A DNA stretch of 64,000 nt from Grimontia celer (GTDB lineage: Bacteria; Pseudomonadota; Gammaproteobacteria; Enterobacterales; Vibrionaceae). Each line of letters opens with the position of its first letter. The first letter of the stretch is position 1. A model generated the notes under the pieces. It made no database searches. It was not told where the DNA came from and saw nothing but the letters and a program-made list of their open reading frames with translations. Positions 25,500 through 35,110 of this stretch are shown here, one piece after another. Location: the NCBI RefSeq assembly GCF_900055185.1, contig NZ_FIZX01000001.1, positions 1,984,001 to 2,048,000 on the forward strand, written 5' to 3'. Made by a program: the position numbers and the translations under genes.

Positions 25500-28310
25500 T
25501 TAATTCAGGGTAAGAGCGTCTTCAATCAACGCCTTTTGTTGTTTTAAGTGTACCGACATGTAACCTACCGCCGGCGATGCAGAAGCCGCACGGCCTGCAT
25601 AGCTCAGGGTGGCATCAGCCGGGATGGCCAAGCGGAAATTGTGCTGGCTGCTGTACCAAGCGCCTTGGTTTTGAGGCTCTTCCTGGCACCAGACAAAATC
25701 TTTGGCGTTGACATATTCGCTGATCGCAGCCTGTACGTCCTCTTTCGGGAACGGGTAGATCTGCTCAATACGAATGATGGCGACATCTTTAATTTCTTCT
25801 TTGCGACGCGCTTCCAGCAAGTCAAAGTAGACCTTACCTGAACACATCACGACACGTTTGACCGCTTTTGGATCCAGCTCGTCAATCTCGCCGATTGCTG
25901 GTTGGAAGTTGCCATCTGCCAACTCATCCAGTGTTGATGTACACAATGGATGACGGAGCAGTGATTTAGGCGACATCACAATCAGAGGGCGACGCATTGG
26001 GCGGAACACCTGGCGACGCAGCATGTGGTAAACCTGTGCTGGCGTTGAAGGAACGATAACTTGCATGTTTTGCTCAGCGCAAAGTTGCAAGTAACGCTCA
26101 AGGCGTGCGGACGAGTGCTCTGGGCCCTGACCTTCATAGCCGTGTGGCAGCAGCATGGTCAAGCCACACATACGACCCCACTTCTGCTCACCGGAGCTAA
26201 TGAACTGGTCAATAACAACCTGTGCGCCGTTTGCAAAATCACCGAACTGAGCTTCCCAAACAGTCAGACCACCCGGTTCTGCAGTCGCATAACCGTATTC
26301 AAACGCCAATACCGCTTCTTCTGACAACACAGAGTCAAAGACCTGGAATGGGCCTTGTTTGTCATGGATATTTGTCAGCGGGATATAGGTACTTGCATCG
26401 TTCTGGTTGTGCAGCACAGCATGGCGGTGGAAGAAGGTACCACGACCAGAGTCTTGGCCTGTGATACGGATGCGACGACTCTCATCGACAATCGTTGCAT
26501 AAGCCAGTGTTTCAGCCATGCCCCAATCCAGCGCTTTCTCACCGTTAGTCATCGCAAGGCGATCGTTGTAGAGCTTGTTAACACGGCTGTGAAGCTTGTG
26601 GCTCTCTGGATAAGTACAAATACGTTTAGCAAGCTCAACCAAGCGCTGCTTATCAAATGTGTTTGGCCATTCAACTGTCCAGTCATGACCTAAGTACGGG
26701 GACCAGTCAACGGAGTGAAGCGCCATTGGGCGATACTCTTTCACCACGATTTCGCCGTGGTCCAGAGCGTCACGGTAGCCGTTAACAAGCTCGGTCGCTT
26801 TTTCTACGTCTGCTACGCCTTTGTCAGCCAGCACATCAGCATACAGTTTGCGTGGTGTCGGATGTTTTTTGATCTTCTGATACATCAACGGCTGAGTCGC
26901 ATTCGGCTCGTCCGCTTCGTTGTGACCGTGTCGACGGTAACACACAAGATCAATCACAACATCACGCTTGAATTCGTTTCGGTAATCAATCGCCAGACGC
27001 GCCACAAATGCCACCGCTTCCGGGTCATCTGCATTTACGTGGAAAATTGGCGCCTGAACCATCTTCGCGATGTCAGTACAGTACTGTGTGGAGCGGGTAT
27101 CGTTCGGGTTTGAAGTGGTAAAGCCCACCTGATTGTTAACCACGATACGAATGGTTCCACCGACTTTATAACCGCGCGCCTGAGACATATTAAACGTCTC
27201 TTGCACCACACCCTGACCTGCAATAGCAGAATCACCGTGGATAGTGATCGGCAGTACCATTGAACCGTTCTTGTCACCAAGACGGTCTTGGCGGGCACGT
27301 ACAGACCCCATAACTACAGGATTTACGATTTCAAGGTGTGACGGGTTAAATGCCAGCACCAAATGAACATCGCCACCCGGTGTTGCGAAATCGCTAGAGA
27401 AACCTTGGTGATACTTCACATCACCCGTACCCCATGATTCGCCATGTTTACCCGCAAACTCGTCAAACAGTTCTGAAGGTTTTTTACCCAGAACGTTAAC
27501 CAGCATGTTCAAACGACCACGGTGCGCCATGCCAACAACCACTTCACGCACACCTTGTGTGCCCGAGTGGCGAATGACTTCTTTCACCATTGGGATCAGC
27601 GCATCACCGCCTTCCAACGAGAAACGCTTTGCGCCGGGGAACTTAGCACCAAGATAACGCTCGAGACCTTCCGCTGCAGTCAGTTCTTCCAGCAAGGTCA
27701 CTTTCTCGTCACTGGAAAATTCTGGCTGACCAACCACAGATTCAAGGCGTTGCTGAATCCAGCGCTTCTCTTCTGTGTTGGTGATGTGCATATATTCGGC
27801 ACCAATAGAACCACAATAGGTCTTGGTCAGTGCTTTATAGAGGTCGGCAAGTTTCATGCTCTCTTGCCCAATGGCAAAAGAACCTACGTTAAACGACTCT
27901 TGGAAATCGTCTTCGTTCAGACTATGAAAAGATGGGTCTAAGTCAGGCACGCGGTCGCGCTGCCAAAGACCGAGAGGGTCCAGATTTGCTTGTTGGTGTC
28001 CACGGAAACGGTAGGCGTTGATAAGTTGAAGAACTTTAACCTGTTTCGCGTCGACGTCCGGATCACTGACTGATGCACTGAAATGCGCTGTCTCGGTAGC
28101 AAGTCTGCGGAAATATTCACGAACTCTTGAGTGGGGTTGCTCGGTTGCGTTGCCATTCACGACAGGCAGCTCGTCAAAAACTGCTCGCCATTCGCTATCT
28201 ACAGACTCGGGGTCACTGAGGTACAGTTCGTAGAGGTCTTCTACGTAAGTTGCATTGGCGCCAGCCAAATGAGAAGACTCAAACCAAGCCTTCATCACGC
28301 CATTTTGCAT
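25500..28310 (-). CDS. sucA: 2-oxoglutarate dehydrogenase E1
   Basis: The thiamine-diphosphate-dependent decarboxylase of the 2-oxoglutarate dehydrogenase complex. The N-terminal E2-binding segment (MKAWFESSHLAGANATYVEDLY) and the ThDP/Mg region (GDSAIAGQGVVQE, NNQVGFTTSNPND) are present. So are EYGYATAEPGGLTVWEAQFGD in the middle and WCQEEPQNQGAW near the C-terminus. The length (936) is very close to the E. coli enzyme. The upstream gap to sdhB is 120 bases and contains an inverted repeat. Confidence 0.98.
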   Translation of the reverse strand: MQNGVMKAWFESSHLAGANATYVEDLYELYLSDPESVDSEWRAVFDELPVVNGNATEQPHSRVREYFRRLATETAHFSASVSDPDVDAKQVKVLQLINAYRFRGHQQANLDPLGLWQRDRVPDLDPSFHSLNEDDFQESFNVGSFAIGQESMKLADLYKALTKTYCGSIGAEYMHITNTEEKRWIQQRLESVVGQPEFSSDEKVTLLEELTAAEGLERYLGAKFPGAKRFSLEGGDALIPMVKEVIRHSGTQGVREVVVGMAHRGRLNMLVNVLGKKPSELFDEFAGKHGESWGTGDVKYHQGFSSDFATPGGDVHLVLAFNPSHLEIVNPVVMGSVRARQDRLGDKNGSMVLPITIHGDSAIAGQGVVQETFNMSQARGYKVGGTIRIVVNNQVGFTTSNPNDTRSTQYCTDIAKMVQAPIFHVNADDPEAVAFVARLAIDYRNEFKRDVVIDLVCYRRHGHNEADEPNATQPLMYQKIKKHPTPRKLYADVLADKGVADVEKATELVNGYRDALDHGEIVVKEYRPMALHSVDWSPYLGHDWTVEWPNTFDKQRLVELAKRICTYPESHKLHSRVNKLYNDRLAMTNGEKALDWGMAETLAYATIVDESRRIRITGQDSGRGTFFHRHAVLHNQNDASTYIPLTNIHDKQGPFQVFDSVLSEEAVLAFEYGYATAEPGGLTVWEAQFGDFANGAQVVIDQFISSGEQKWGRMCGLTMLLPHGYEGQGPEHSSARLERYLQLCAEQNMQVIVPSTPAQVYHMLRRQVFRPMRRPLIVMSPKSLLRHPLCTSTLDELADGNFQPAIGEIDELDPKAVKRVVMCSGKVYFDLLEARRKEEIKDVAIIRIEQIYPFPKEDVQAAISEYVNAKDFVWCQEEPQNQGAWYSSQHNFRLAIPADATLSYAGRAASASPAVGYMSVHLKQQKALIEDALTLN

Positions 28311-28374
28311 TGTTATCCCTTAACCACTTAGTTTTTATGTTGCTACGACCGGGGGTTAACCGGCGTTCCTTTTA

Positions 28375-28393
28375 AACTCCCCCGAAAGGGAGC
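28375..28393 (-). promoter_or_regulatory. Hairpin in the sdhB-sucA intercistronic region
   Basis: An inverted repeat CTCCC / GGGAG with a short loop in the 120-base gap between sdhB and sucA, with a possible second G/C-rich stem at about 28348-28365 (CCGG / CCGG). There is no T-tail. In E. coli the same gap carries an internal sucA promoter and a processing site; which applies here cannot be told. Confidence 0.35.
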
Positions 28394-28430
28394 TTAAATC
28401 TTGATATATGTAGGTGTACAGAGGCCGATA

Positions 28431-29141
28431 TTACACTGCGCGTTTAAGCAGCATTGAGCGAATATGGCCGATTGCTTTCGTAGGATTTAGCCCTTTAGGA
28501 CAAACATTTACACAGTTCATGATGCTATGGCAACGGAAAACGCTAAAAGCGTCGTCCAGATCTGATAAACGCTCATCTGTCGCAGTGTCGCGGCTGTCAA
28601 TAAGCCAACGATATGCAGCCAGAAGTCCAGCAGGGCCTACGAACTTGTCCGGGTTCCACCAGAATGATGGGCACGATGTGGTACAACATGCACACATGAT
28701 GCACTCATACAGACCATCAAGGTGAGCACGGTCGTCAGGCGATTGAAGGTTCTCACGCGATGGCGGTGTGCTGTCATTAATCAGGTAAGGCTTAACACGT
28801 TCATAGTTCTGATAGAACTGAGTCATATCGACAATCAGGTCACGAACTACAGGCAGACCAGGCAGTGGACGAATCACAATGCTTGATTTGTCGGTCAAAG
28901 CTGACAGCGGTGTGATACATGCCAAACCGTTCTTACCATTCATGTTAATACCATCAGAACCACACACACCTTCGCGGCATGAACGACGGAATGCCAGCGT
29001 TGGATCTTGCTCTTTCAACAGGATCAGCGCATCCAGAACCATCATGTCAGAACCGTCTGGCACTTCCAGGGTATACCCTTTCATGTGCGGCGCGTCATCA
29101 ACATCCGGGTTGTAACGGTATACAGAAAAATTCAGTTTCAT
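28431..29141 (-). CDS. sdhB: Succinate dehydrogenase iron-sulfur subunit
   Basis: The electron-transfer subunit of respiratory complex II, linking the SdhA flavin to membrane quinone. An N-terminal ferredoxin domain holds the 2Fe-2S cysteines (SCREGVCGSDG, then Cys in NGLAC). The C-terminal domain carries the 4Fe-4S and 3Fe-4S sets (CIMCACCTTSCP and CHSIMNCVNVCPKG). The length is 236 residues. It follows sdhA by 15 bases in the order sdhCDAB. Confidence 0.98.
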   Translation of the reverse strand: MKLNFSVYRYNPDVDDAPHMKGYTLEVPDGSDMMVLDALILLKEQDPTLAFRRSCREGVCGSDGINMNGKNGLACITPLSALTDKSSIVIRPLPGLPVVRDLIVDMTQFYQNYERVKPYLINDSTPPSRENLQSPDDRAHLDGLYECIMCACCTTSCPSFWWNPDKFVGPAGLLAAYRWLIDSRDTATDERLSDLDDAFSVFRCHSIMNCVNVCPKGLNPTKAIGHIRSMLLKRAV

Positions 29142-29156
29142 AATCTTCTACCTCCC

Positions 29157-30923
29157 TTAGTAAGTACGCGCTTTCGGTGGGAAAGCTTCACGATGTACTG
29201 GCGTCATGTTCACATCACGCTTTGACATCGCTTCTGTTTCCGGGTTGTAGATGGTGTGGCACAGCCAGTTTTCATCATCACGCTCTTGGAAATCAAAGCG
29301 TGCATGTGCGCCACGGCTCTCTGTACGGTAGTTCGCAGCAACCGCTGTAGAGAAGGCAGTTTCCATCAGGTTGTCCAACTCCAGACATTCGATACGCTGA
29401 GTGTTGAACTCTGAGGATGTGTCATCCAAGCGGGCTTCTTTCAGGCGCTCGCGGATAACCTTGAGTTCTTCCAGACCTTTCGCCATCGCATCGCCTTCAC
29501 GGAATACCGAGAAGTTATTCTGCATGCACGATTGCAGGTCTTTACGGATTTGAACTGGGTCTTCGCCTTTCTGAGTCGTGTTCCAACGGTTTACTCGCGC
29601 CAGAGAAGCCTCAATGTCTGACTCGGACGCATCGCGTGCTTCCACTTGTGCGGCCAAAGTCTCACCCAAGTGCAGACCCGTTGCGCGACCAAATACCACA
29701 AGGTCAAGTAGCGAGTTACCACCCAGACGGTTTGCACCGTGCACAGATACACTCGCAATCTCACCACAAGCAAACAGACCTTGAACTTCAACATCGTTGC
29801 CGCTTGCGTCTTGCTTGATTGCCTGACCGGATACTTGTGTCGGTACGCCACCCATCATGTAGTGACAGGTTGGAATGACTGGAATTGGCTCTTTAATTGG
29901 GTCAACGTGTGCAAATGTACGAGACAACTCGAGAATACCAGGCAGACGCGCTTCCAGAACGTCTTTACCCAAGTGATCCAGCTTCAGTTTAATGTGAGGA
30001 CCCCATGGGCCTTCACAACCGCGGCCTTCACGAATCTCTACCATCATTGAGCGTGCGACGACGTCACGGCCCGCGAGGTCTTTTGCGTTTGGAGCATAAC
30101 GTTCCATGAAGCGTTCGCCGTCTTTGTTGAGCAGGTAACCGCCCTCACCACGACAACCTTCTGTTACAAGTACACCTGCACCAGCAATACCGGTTGGGTG
30201 GAACTGCCACATTTCCATGTCTTGCATTGGAACACCAGCGCGCAAAGCCATACCTACACCGTCACCGGTGTTGATGTGAGCATTTGTCGTTGACTGGTAA
30301 ATACGACCTGCACCGCCAGTAGCGAGAACCGTTGCTTTCGCTTTGAAGTAGCAGATCTCTCCGGTTTCCATATCCATCGCAGTCGCACCAACAACCGCAC
30401 CGTCTTGGTTTTTCACCAGGTCTAATGCATACCACTCTGAGAAAATCGTGGTCTTGTTCTTGATATTTTGTTGGTACAGCGTGTGAAGCAGTGCGTGACC
30501 AGTACGGTCAGCTGCCGCTGCGGTACGCGCAGCCTGCTCGCCGCCAAACGCTTTAGACTGCCCACCGAATGGACGCTGATAGATGCGGCCATTATCGAAA
30601 CGGGAAAACGGAAGACCCATTTTTTCCAGTTCGATGATTGATTGAGGGCCAGTTTTACACATGTACTCAATCGCGTCTTGGTCACCGATGTAGTCGGAAC
30701 CTTTGACCGTGTCATACATGTGCCATTCCCAATTGTCTTCATGGGAATTACCCAGCGCTACCGTGATACCGCCCTGAGCAGAAACGGTGTGGGAACGGGT
30801 CGGGAAAACTTTAGACAGCAGCGCACAAGAAAGGCCCTGCTCAGAAATTTGCAGTGCAGCGCGCATGCCTGCGCCACCCGCACCGATAACAATTGCGTCG
30901 AATTCTCTTACTGGAATACTCAC
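29157..30923 (-). CDS. sdhA: Succinate dehydrogenase flavoprotein subunit
   Basis: The catalytic subunit of succinate dehydrogenase, oxidising succinate to fumarate. The dinucleotide fold [13 protein letters not shown] is at residues 12-24 and the covalent-FAD histidine is His45 ([12 protein letters not shown]). Active-site segments such as [15 protein letters not shown] and [18 protein letters not shown] are intact. The length is 588, as in E. coli. It directly abuts sdhD. Confidence 0.98.
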   Translation of the reverse strand: MSIPVREFDAIVIGAGGAGMRAALQISEQGLSCALLSKVFPTRSHTVSAQGGITVALGNSHEDNWEWHMYDTVKGSDYIGDQDAIEYMCKTGPQSIIELEKMGLPFSRFDNGRIYQRPFGGQSKAFGGEQAARTAAAADRTGHALLHTLYQQNIKNKTTIFSEWYALDLVKNQDGAVVGATAMDMETGEICYFKAKATVLATGGAGRIYQSTTNAHINTGDGVGMALRAGVPMQDMEMWQFHPTGIAGAGVLVTEGCRGEGGYLLNKDGERFMERYAPNAKDLAGRDVVARSMMVEIREGRGCEGPWGPHIKLKLDHLGKDVLEARLPGILELSRTFAHVDPIKEPIPVIPTCHYMMGGVPTQVSGQAIKQDASGNDVEVQGLFACGEIASVSVHGANRLGGNSLLDLVVFGRATGLHLGETLAAQVEARDASESDIEASLARVNRWNTTQKGEDPVQIRKDLQSCMQNNFSVFREGDAMAKGLEELKVIRERLKEARLDDTSSEFNTQRIECLELDNLMETAFSTAVAANYRTESRGAHARFDFQERDDENWLCHTIYNPETEAMSKRDVNMTPVHREAFPPKARTY

Positions 30924-31271
30924 TTACACACCCCACAATACAAAAAAGCCAGTCAACAGGTAGACAAACAGCAGCGCGACAACACCAAACTGCATAAACA
31001 TACGCAGCACGGTCGGCTTAATGTAGTCCGTCAAAACCTGCCACATACCTATCCAAGCGTGGATAAGTACGCACACCAGCGCCAACATGGTGAAAACTTT
31101 ATTGCTTGTTTGTCCCCAGAACTCGATCCAGCTCTGATATGTCAATTCGGGACCAAACGCAAAGAAACCCACCATATATAGGGTGTAAAGCGTCATGATG
31201 ATGGCAGTCGCACGGAGCAAGATCCAGTCATGAACCCCGTTTCTGCCGAAAGAAGATACGTGTCCTACCAT
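30924..31271 (-). CDS. sdhD: Succinate dehydrogenase membrane anchor SdhD
   Basis: One of the two membrane anchors holding heme b and the quinone site of complex II. It is 115 residues with three predicted membrane helices, and the heme-ligand histidine is His71 in [16 protein letters not shown], matching the E. coli position. The start overlaps sdhC by 7 bases; the stop abuts sdhA. Confidence 0.96.
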   Translation of the reverse strand: MVGHVSSFGRNGVHDWILLRATAIIMTLYTLYMVGFFAFGPELTYQSWIEFWGQTSNKVFTMLALVCVLIHAWIGMWQVLTDYIKPTVLRMFMQFGVVALLFVYLLTGFFVLWGV

Positions 31272-31657
31272 ACTAAAATCCCCGCTAAAACAGACAGCAC
31301 TGCAGTGATAATGAAACCGATTTTCGCGCTCTGCGAACCACCTTCCATCTCTTCAAAATGACCCATGTCCATCAACAAGTGACGGATACCGCCAACAATG
31401 TGATAGGCAAGCGCAGTCAGAATGCCCCATAGGACAAACTTGGCGAAGAAACTGTTTACGATGTCAGAGGCGGCTTCGAAACCACTAGGGGATGATAGGG
31501 AGAGGCTTAATAGCCAGAGAAGGATGGCGACCGAGATAAAGGTGATGACACCCGACACACGGTGCGTAATAGACGCGATCGCTGTGATAGGGAAGCGAAT
31601 GGTCTGGAGGTCGAGGTTTACCGGTCTTGGCTTTCTTACTTTCACGATATGGCCCAC
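31265..31657 (-). CDS. sdhC: Succinate dehydrogenase cytochrome b556 subunit SdhC
   Basis: The first gene of the sdh-suc operon: a three-helix membrane anchor with the SdhC signature [27 protein letters not shown] and the heme histidine in [11 protein letters not shown]. The start is GTG. Two in-frame GTG codons (31657 and 31645) are possible; the first has GGAG 4 bases upstream, the second gives an N-terminus closer to E. coli. It diverges from gltA across 405 bases. Confidence 0.96.
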   Translation of the reverse strand: MGHIVKVRKPRPVNLDLQTIRFPITAIASITHRVSGVITFISVAILLWLLSLSLSSPSGFEAASDIVNSFFAKFVLWGILTALAYHIVGGIRHLLMDMGHFEEMEGGSQSAKIGFIITAVLSVLAGILVW

Positions 31658-32062
31658 TCAGCTCCATTGAGCAAATTATTGTTATTACACTCTCTGGAAT
31701 CACATCTCGCTATAGCGCCAGACCTACAACATCATTTATTACGTTTTCACGTGCCACTGCTATTAACTGCAGTTCAAGCACTGAAATCCGCATTGAAAAT
31801 ATCGATTTGAGCCCCGAAACGCCCCGGCATTATGTAATATCCAGAGACCTGCCGCAGAGTATATGCCCCGTAACATTTAAACACAAACCAATAAAATTGA
31901 CGGAAATCCCGAAACAGAGCATTAACTTAAAGCGTACAGAATTTTGATACTTGCGCACACCCGACAAAGTTCACTTCTGCAAATTGACATCCAATGAGAC
32001 GATCGGTACAACAACGGGGTCCGTATCCGGGATAGGATTATAAAAAAACAAAGGAGAATGTT
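31658..32062. other. Divergent sdhC/gltA regulatory region
   Basis: A 405-base non-coding region, lower in GC than the flanking genes. The gltA-proximal end holds a good promoter (see next). The sdhC-proximal half contains AT-rich stretches where an sdh promoter must lie, but I could not fix it. No clear CRP site is visible. ArcA and Fur binding would be expected from related bacteria but is not claimed. Confidence 0.5.
31984..32012 (+). promoter_or_regulatory. Candidate sigma-70 promoter of gltA
   Basis: A perfect -35 TTGACA, a 17-base spacer and TACAAC as -10. The start would fall near 32019, giving a leader of about 45 bases that ends in the strong ribosome-binding site AAAGGAG. Confidence 0.55.
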
Positions 32063-33352
32063 ATGGCAGATAAGAAAGCTACCCTACAAATTGAAGGGAA
32101 AGCACCTATCGAACTGCCGATCAAAGGGGGCACAGTCGGTCCAGAAGTGATCGATGTACGTGCATTGGGTGCGAACGGCTTTTTTACGTTTGACCCAGGT
32201 TTCGTTGCAACAGCGTCGTGTGAGTCACAAATTACATATATTGATGGCACAGCAGGCGTTTTATTGCACCGTGGCTACCCAATTGATCAATTAGCCAATA
32301 ACGCTGACTATTTGGAAGTTTGTTACATCCTACTATATGGTGAAGCCCCAAGCCCTAAACAATACGAAGAGTTCCGTCGTATCGTAACTCGCCACACCAT
32401 GGTTCACGAGCAAATTGCGAGTTTCTTCCATGGTTTCCGTCGTGACGCCCACCCAATGGCCGTTATGGTGGGTGTGGTTGGCGCACTGGCTGCGTTCTAC
32501 CACGATTCTTTAGACATCAACAATGACACGCACCGTGAAATCACTGCGTTCCGTCTTCTGTCGAAGATGCCTACGTTGGCGGCGATGTGTTACAAGTACT
32601 CGATCGGACAACCGTTCATCTATCCACGTAACGATCTGGATTACGCTGAAAACTTCCTGCATATGATGTTTGCTACACCTGCAGAAGAGTATGAAGTGAA
32701 TCCTGTTGTTGCGCGCGCAATGGACAAAATCTTTACCCTTCACGCAGACCACGAGCAAAATGCTTCTACGTCTACCGTTCGTCTGGCTGGCTCTTCCGGT
32801 GCAAACCCATTTGCATGTATTGCAGCGGGTATTGCTTCACTATGGGGTCCTGCTCACGGCGGTGCTAACGAAGCGTGTCTGCGCATGCTGGAAGAAATTG
32901 GTTCTGTAGAGAACATTCCAGAGTACATTGAACGTGCTAAGGACAAAGATGACCCATTCCGCCTGATGGGCTTCGGTCACCGCGTTTACAAGAACTACGA
33001 CCCACGTGCTACGGTAATGAACGAAGCATGTCACGAAGTTCTTGATGAGCTGAAAATCAATGACCCTCTGCTGGATGTTGCAATGGAGTTGGAAAGAATT
33101 GCACTTTCTGACCCTTACTTCATCGAGAAGAAACTCTACCCGAACGTAGACTTCTACTCAGGCATCATTCTGAAAGCAATCGGTATCCCAGTGTCGATGT
33201 TCACCGTGATTTTCGCGATGTCCCGTACCATCGGCTGGATCGCTCACTGGAATGAAATGCACAGTGACCCGCAAAACCGTATCGGTCGTCCACGTCAGCT
33301 TTACACTGGTTATGACAAGCGCGATTTCAAACCTCTGAAAGACCGCGAGTAA
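32063..33352 (+). CDS. gltA: Citrate synthase (type II, hexameric)
   Basis: Condenses acetyl-CoA and oxaloacetate, the entry step of the TCA cycle. The 429 residues align along the whole length with E. coli GltA, including [44 protein letters not shown] core segments and the active-site [14 protein letters not shown]. This is the NADH-regulated hexameric type of Gram-negatives. The ribosome-binding site AAGGAG lies 8 bases before ATG. It diverges from the sdh-suc operon, so both can share control. Confidence 0.98.
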   Translation: MADKKATLQIEGKAPIELPIKGGTVGPEVIDVRALGANGFFTFDPGFVATASCESQITYIDGTAGVLLHRGYPIDQLANNADYLEVCYILLYGEAPSPKQYEEFRRIVTRHTMVHEQIASFFHGFRRDAHPMAVMVGVVGALAAFYHDSLDINNDTHREITAFRLLSKMPTLAAMCYKYSIGQPFIYPRNDLDYAENFLHMMFATPAEEYEVNPVVARAMDKIFTLHADHEQNASTSTVRLAGSSGANPFACIAAGIASLWGPAHGGANEACLRMLEEIGSVENIPEYIERAKDKDDPFRLMGFGHRVYKNYDPRATVMNEACHEVLDELKINDPLLDVAMELERIALSDPYFIEKKLYPNVDFYSGIILKAIGIPVSMFTVIFAMSRTIGWIAHWNEMHSDPQNRIGRPRQLYTGYDKRDFKPLKDRE

Positions 33353-33367
33353 TAGGCAAAAGCCAAA

Positions 33368-33400
33368 GAAAAAAACGCCGCTTCTAGCGGCGTTTTTTGT
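33368..33400. terminator. Bidirectional terminator between gltA and the Nif3-like gene
   Basis: AAAAAACGCCGC / GCGGCGTTTTTT around a short loop, 16 bases after the gltA stop. It converges on the end of the leftward Nif3-like gene. Confidence 0.92.
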
Positions 33401-33413
33401 TTTGTGTACAACT

Positions 33414-34172
33414 TTATACCGGGTTGTCGATATCGATAAAGCTCACGTTAAAACCATGCTCACTCGCCAGCCATTCACCAAGAGCCTTCACGCCATAACG
33501 CTCTGTCGCATGGTGTCCCGCACTGAAGTAATGGACACCTAACTCTCTGGCTGAATACGTCGTTCGCTCTGAGATTTCGCCGGAAACAAACGCATCCATT
33601 CCCTTGCTTGCAGCAAGATCGATGAAGTCTTGGCCACCGCCTGTACACCAACCTACTTTCTTGATGGATTTGGCAATGCCACTTTCAATATGAAGTGGCT
33701 GGCGATTCAACTTCCTCGCCAACAGATCACTAAAATCTTCTGCTGACAACGTGACAGGTAGTTCACCCCAAACGGCCACTGAGTTTGGGTTGCCATCTTC
33801 AAGACCACCGAGCTGCTTGATCCCAAGAAGCTTTGCCAATTGCGCGTTGTTACCCACGTCGGGATGAACATCTAAAGGAAGGTGATAAGCATAAAGGTTG
33901 ATACCGTTTTCGATCAGGGCCTTTATGCGTTTAAACTTCATACCCTTTAGTGGCTCGGCCTCGCCGCGCCAAAAGTAACCATGGTGAACCAGCAGCGCGT
34001 CTGCACGCTGCTCAATCGCGGCATCTATTAGCGCCTGTGAAGCCGTGACGCCGGTGACGATTTTCTTCACCTCAGCCTTTCCTTCTACCTGCATACCATT
34101 TGGGCAGTAATCTTTGATCGCGAAAGGCTTTAGAAAGTCGTTGAGGAGCGATTCGAGTTGGTAATTGTTCAT
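33414..34172 (-). CDS. Nif3/YbgI-like dinuclear metal protein
   Basis: A 252-residue member of the Nif3/DUF34 family (E. coli YbgI), which forms toroidal hexamers with a dinuclear metal site; it has been proposed to be a GTP cyclohydrolase-like or other metal-dependent hydrolase. Metal-ligand motifs are present: LLVHHGYFW, YAYHLPLDVHPDVGNN and a late SAGHHATERYG. The N-terminal YCPNGMQVEG is also typical. In E. coli ybgI lies in the same gltA-sdh neighbourhood. Confidence 0.9.
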   Translation of the reverse strand: MNNYQLESLLNDFLKPFAIKDYCPNGMQVEGKAEVKKIVTGVTASQALIDAAIEQRADALLVHHGYFWRGEAEPLKGMKFKRIKALIENGINLYAYHLPLDVHPDVGNNAQLAKLLGIKQLGGLEDGNPNSVAVWGELPVTLSAEDFSDLLARKLNRQPLHIESGIAKSIKKVGWCTGGGQDFIDLAASKGMDAFVSGEISERTTYSARELGVHYFSAGHHATERYGVKALGEWLASEHGFNVSFIDIDNPV

Positions 34173-34280
34173 GTTCTTCCTGAATCTCAGTGTCTGTTAC
34201 ACATATTCTAACCACCATGACGATGCAGGTGAACCTCGTTTGCTATATGCTCTCGGTACAGTTATCAAGGAAGGTCATTC

Positions 34281-35045
34281 ATGTTCGCAGACAGTCTTCA
34301 AGTTCAAAGGGATATTGCTTGGATTCAGCAGTCATCAGACATCATCAATCAACACTCTTCGAGCATTGTTCCCTCTAAATTCTGGACTTCATTTTCATTC
34401 GAGCGCTACCCTGCCTATGAGGGTGGTCATCGAATTGGTTTTTACTACCAATGGCTTATTAATCAATGTCTACAGCAAAGTGAAACTTATCATTTGATAG
34501 CGGAAGAGCTTCAGGTAGAACGAGATAAACGCACACTCGGTGCCGTCGATTTTGTCGTTGAAAATCCGGAAGGGAAATTGGAACACTGGGAAGTTGCCAT
34601 CAAGTTTTATCTGGCTTTCGAAGGAGAATGGCGAGGACCCAATGCGAAAGATACACTGGCGAAGAAATACCAAAAGATGACTGACCATCAATTGATGCTG
34701 TCAGATACTGAGGAATATCAGAATCAGTATTCCCAATACCCTATCGAGAAACGCAGGCTACTGGTTCAAGGCCGACTTTATATCAACCCTTTTTTAACAC
34801 CAGAAACGCTTCCTTCTCCGCCAACCGTTCAAATGGAAAGTGTGAGTGGTTTTTGGTGCTGGCCTTCTCAATTGCCAAAAGACGTGAAGTTTTTTGAGTT
34901 AACCCGAGCGCAGTGGATGGAAGCTCCCCCTTTGGATGAATTGCCAAGCTATCACTTGCCCACACCACTCACTCGAGCAGTGCACCTGATTGATGAAAGC
35001 CGCAATCGTTGGTTTGTCGTTCCAGAGAGTTGGCCCTCCCTTTGA
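34281..35045 (+). CDS. DUF1853 family protein
   Basis: A 254-residue protein that looks like DUF1853, with the recognisable FERYPAYEGGHRIGFYYQWLI and GAVDFVVENPEGKLEHWEVAIKFYL segments. The second resembles the D-E-K pattern of PD-(D/E)XK nuclease folds: D in AVDFVV, E in WEVAIK, K following. Nuclease activity is only an inference. A strong AAGGAAGG ribosome-binding site precedes the ATG. No membrane segments are seen. It stands alone between two convergent neighbours. Confidence 0.8.
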   Translation: MFADSLQVQRDIAWIQQSSDIINQHSSSIVPSKFWTSFSFERYPAYEGGHRIGFYYQWLINQCLQQSETYHLIAEELQVERDKRTLGAVDFVVENPEGKLEHWEVAIKFYLAFEGEWRGPNAKDTLAKKYQKMTDHQLMLSDTEEYQNQYSQYPIEKRRLLVQGRLYINPFLTPETLPSPPTVQMESVSGFWCWPSQLPKDVKFFELTRAQWMEAPPLDELPSYHLPTPLTRAVHLIDESRNRWFVVPESWPSL

Positions 35046-35066
35046 GTTGCGCCCCTAATTCAGGCA

Positions 35067-35097
35067 TAAAAAACCACCGCTATGCGGTGGTTTTTTT
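35067..35097. terminator. Bidirectional terminator between the DUF1853 gene and pgm
   Basis: AAAAAACCACCGC / GCGGTGGTTTTTTT with a short loop; both flanking genes end here. Confidence 0.92.
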
Positions 35098-35110
35098 AAA
35101 AGAGGGGTCG

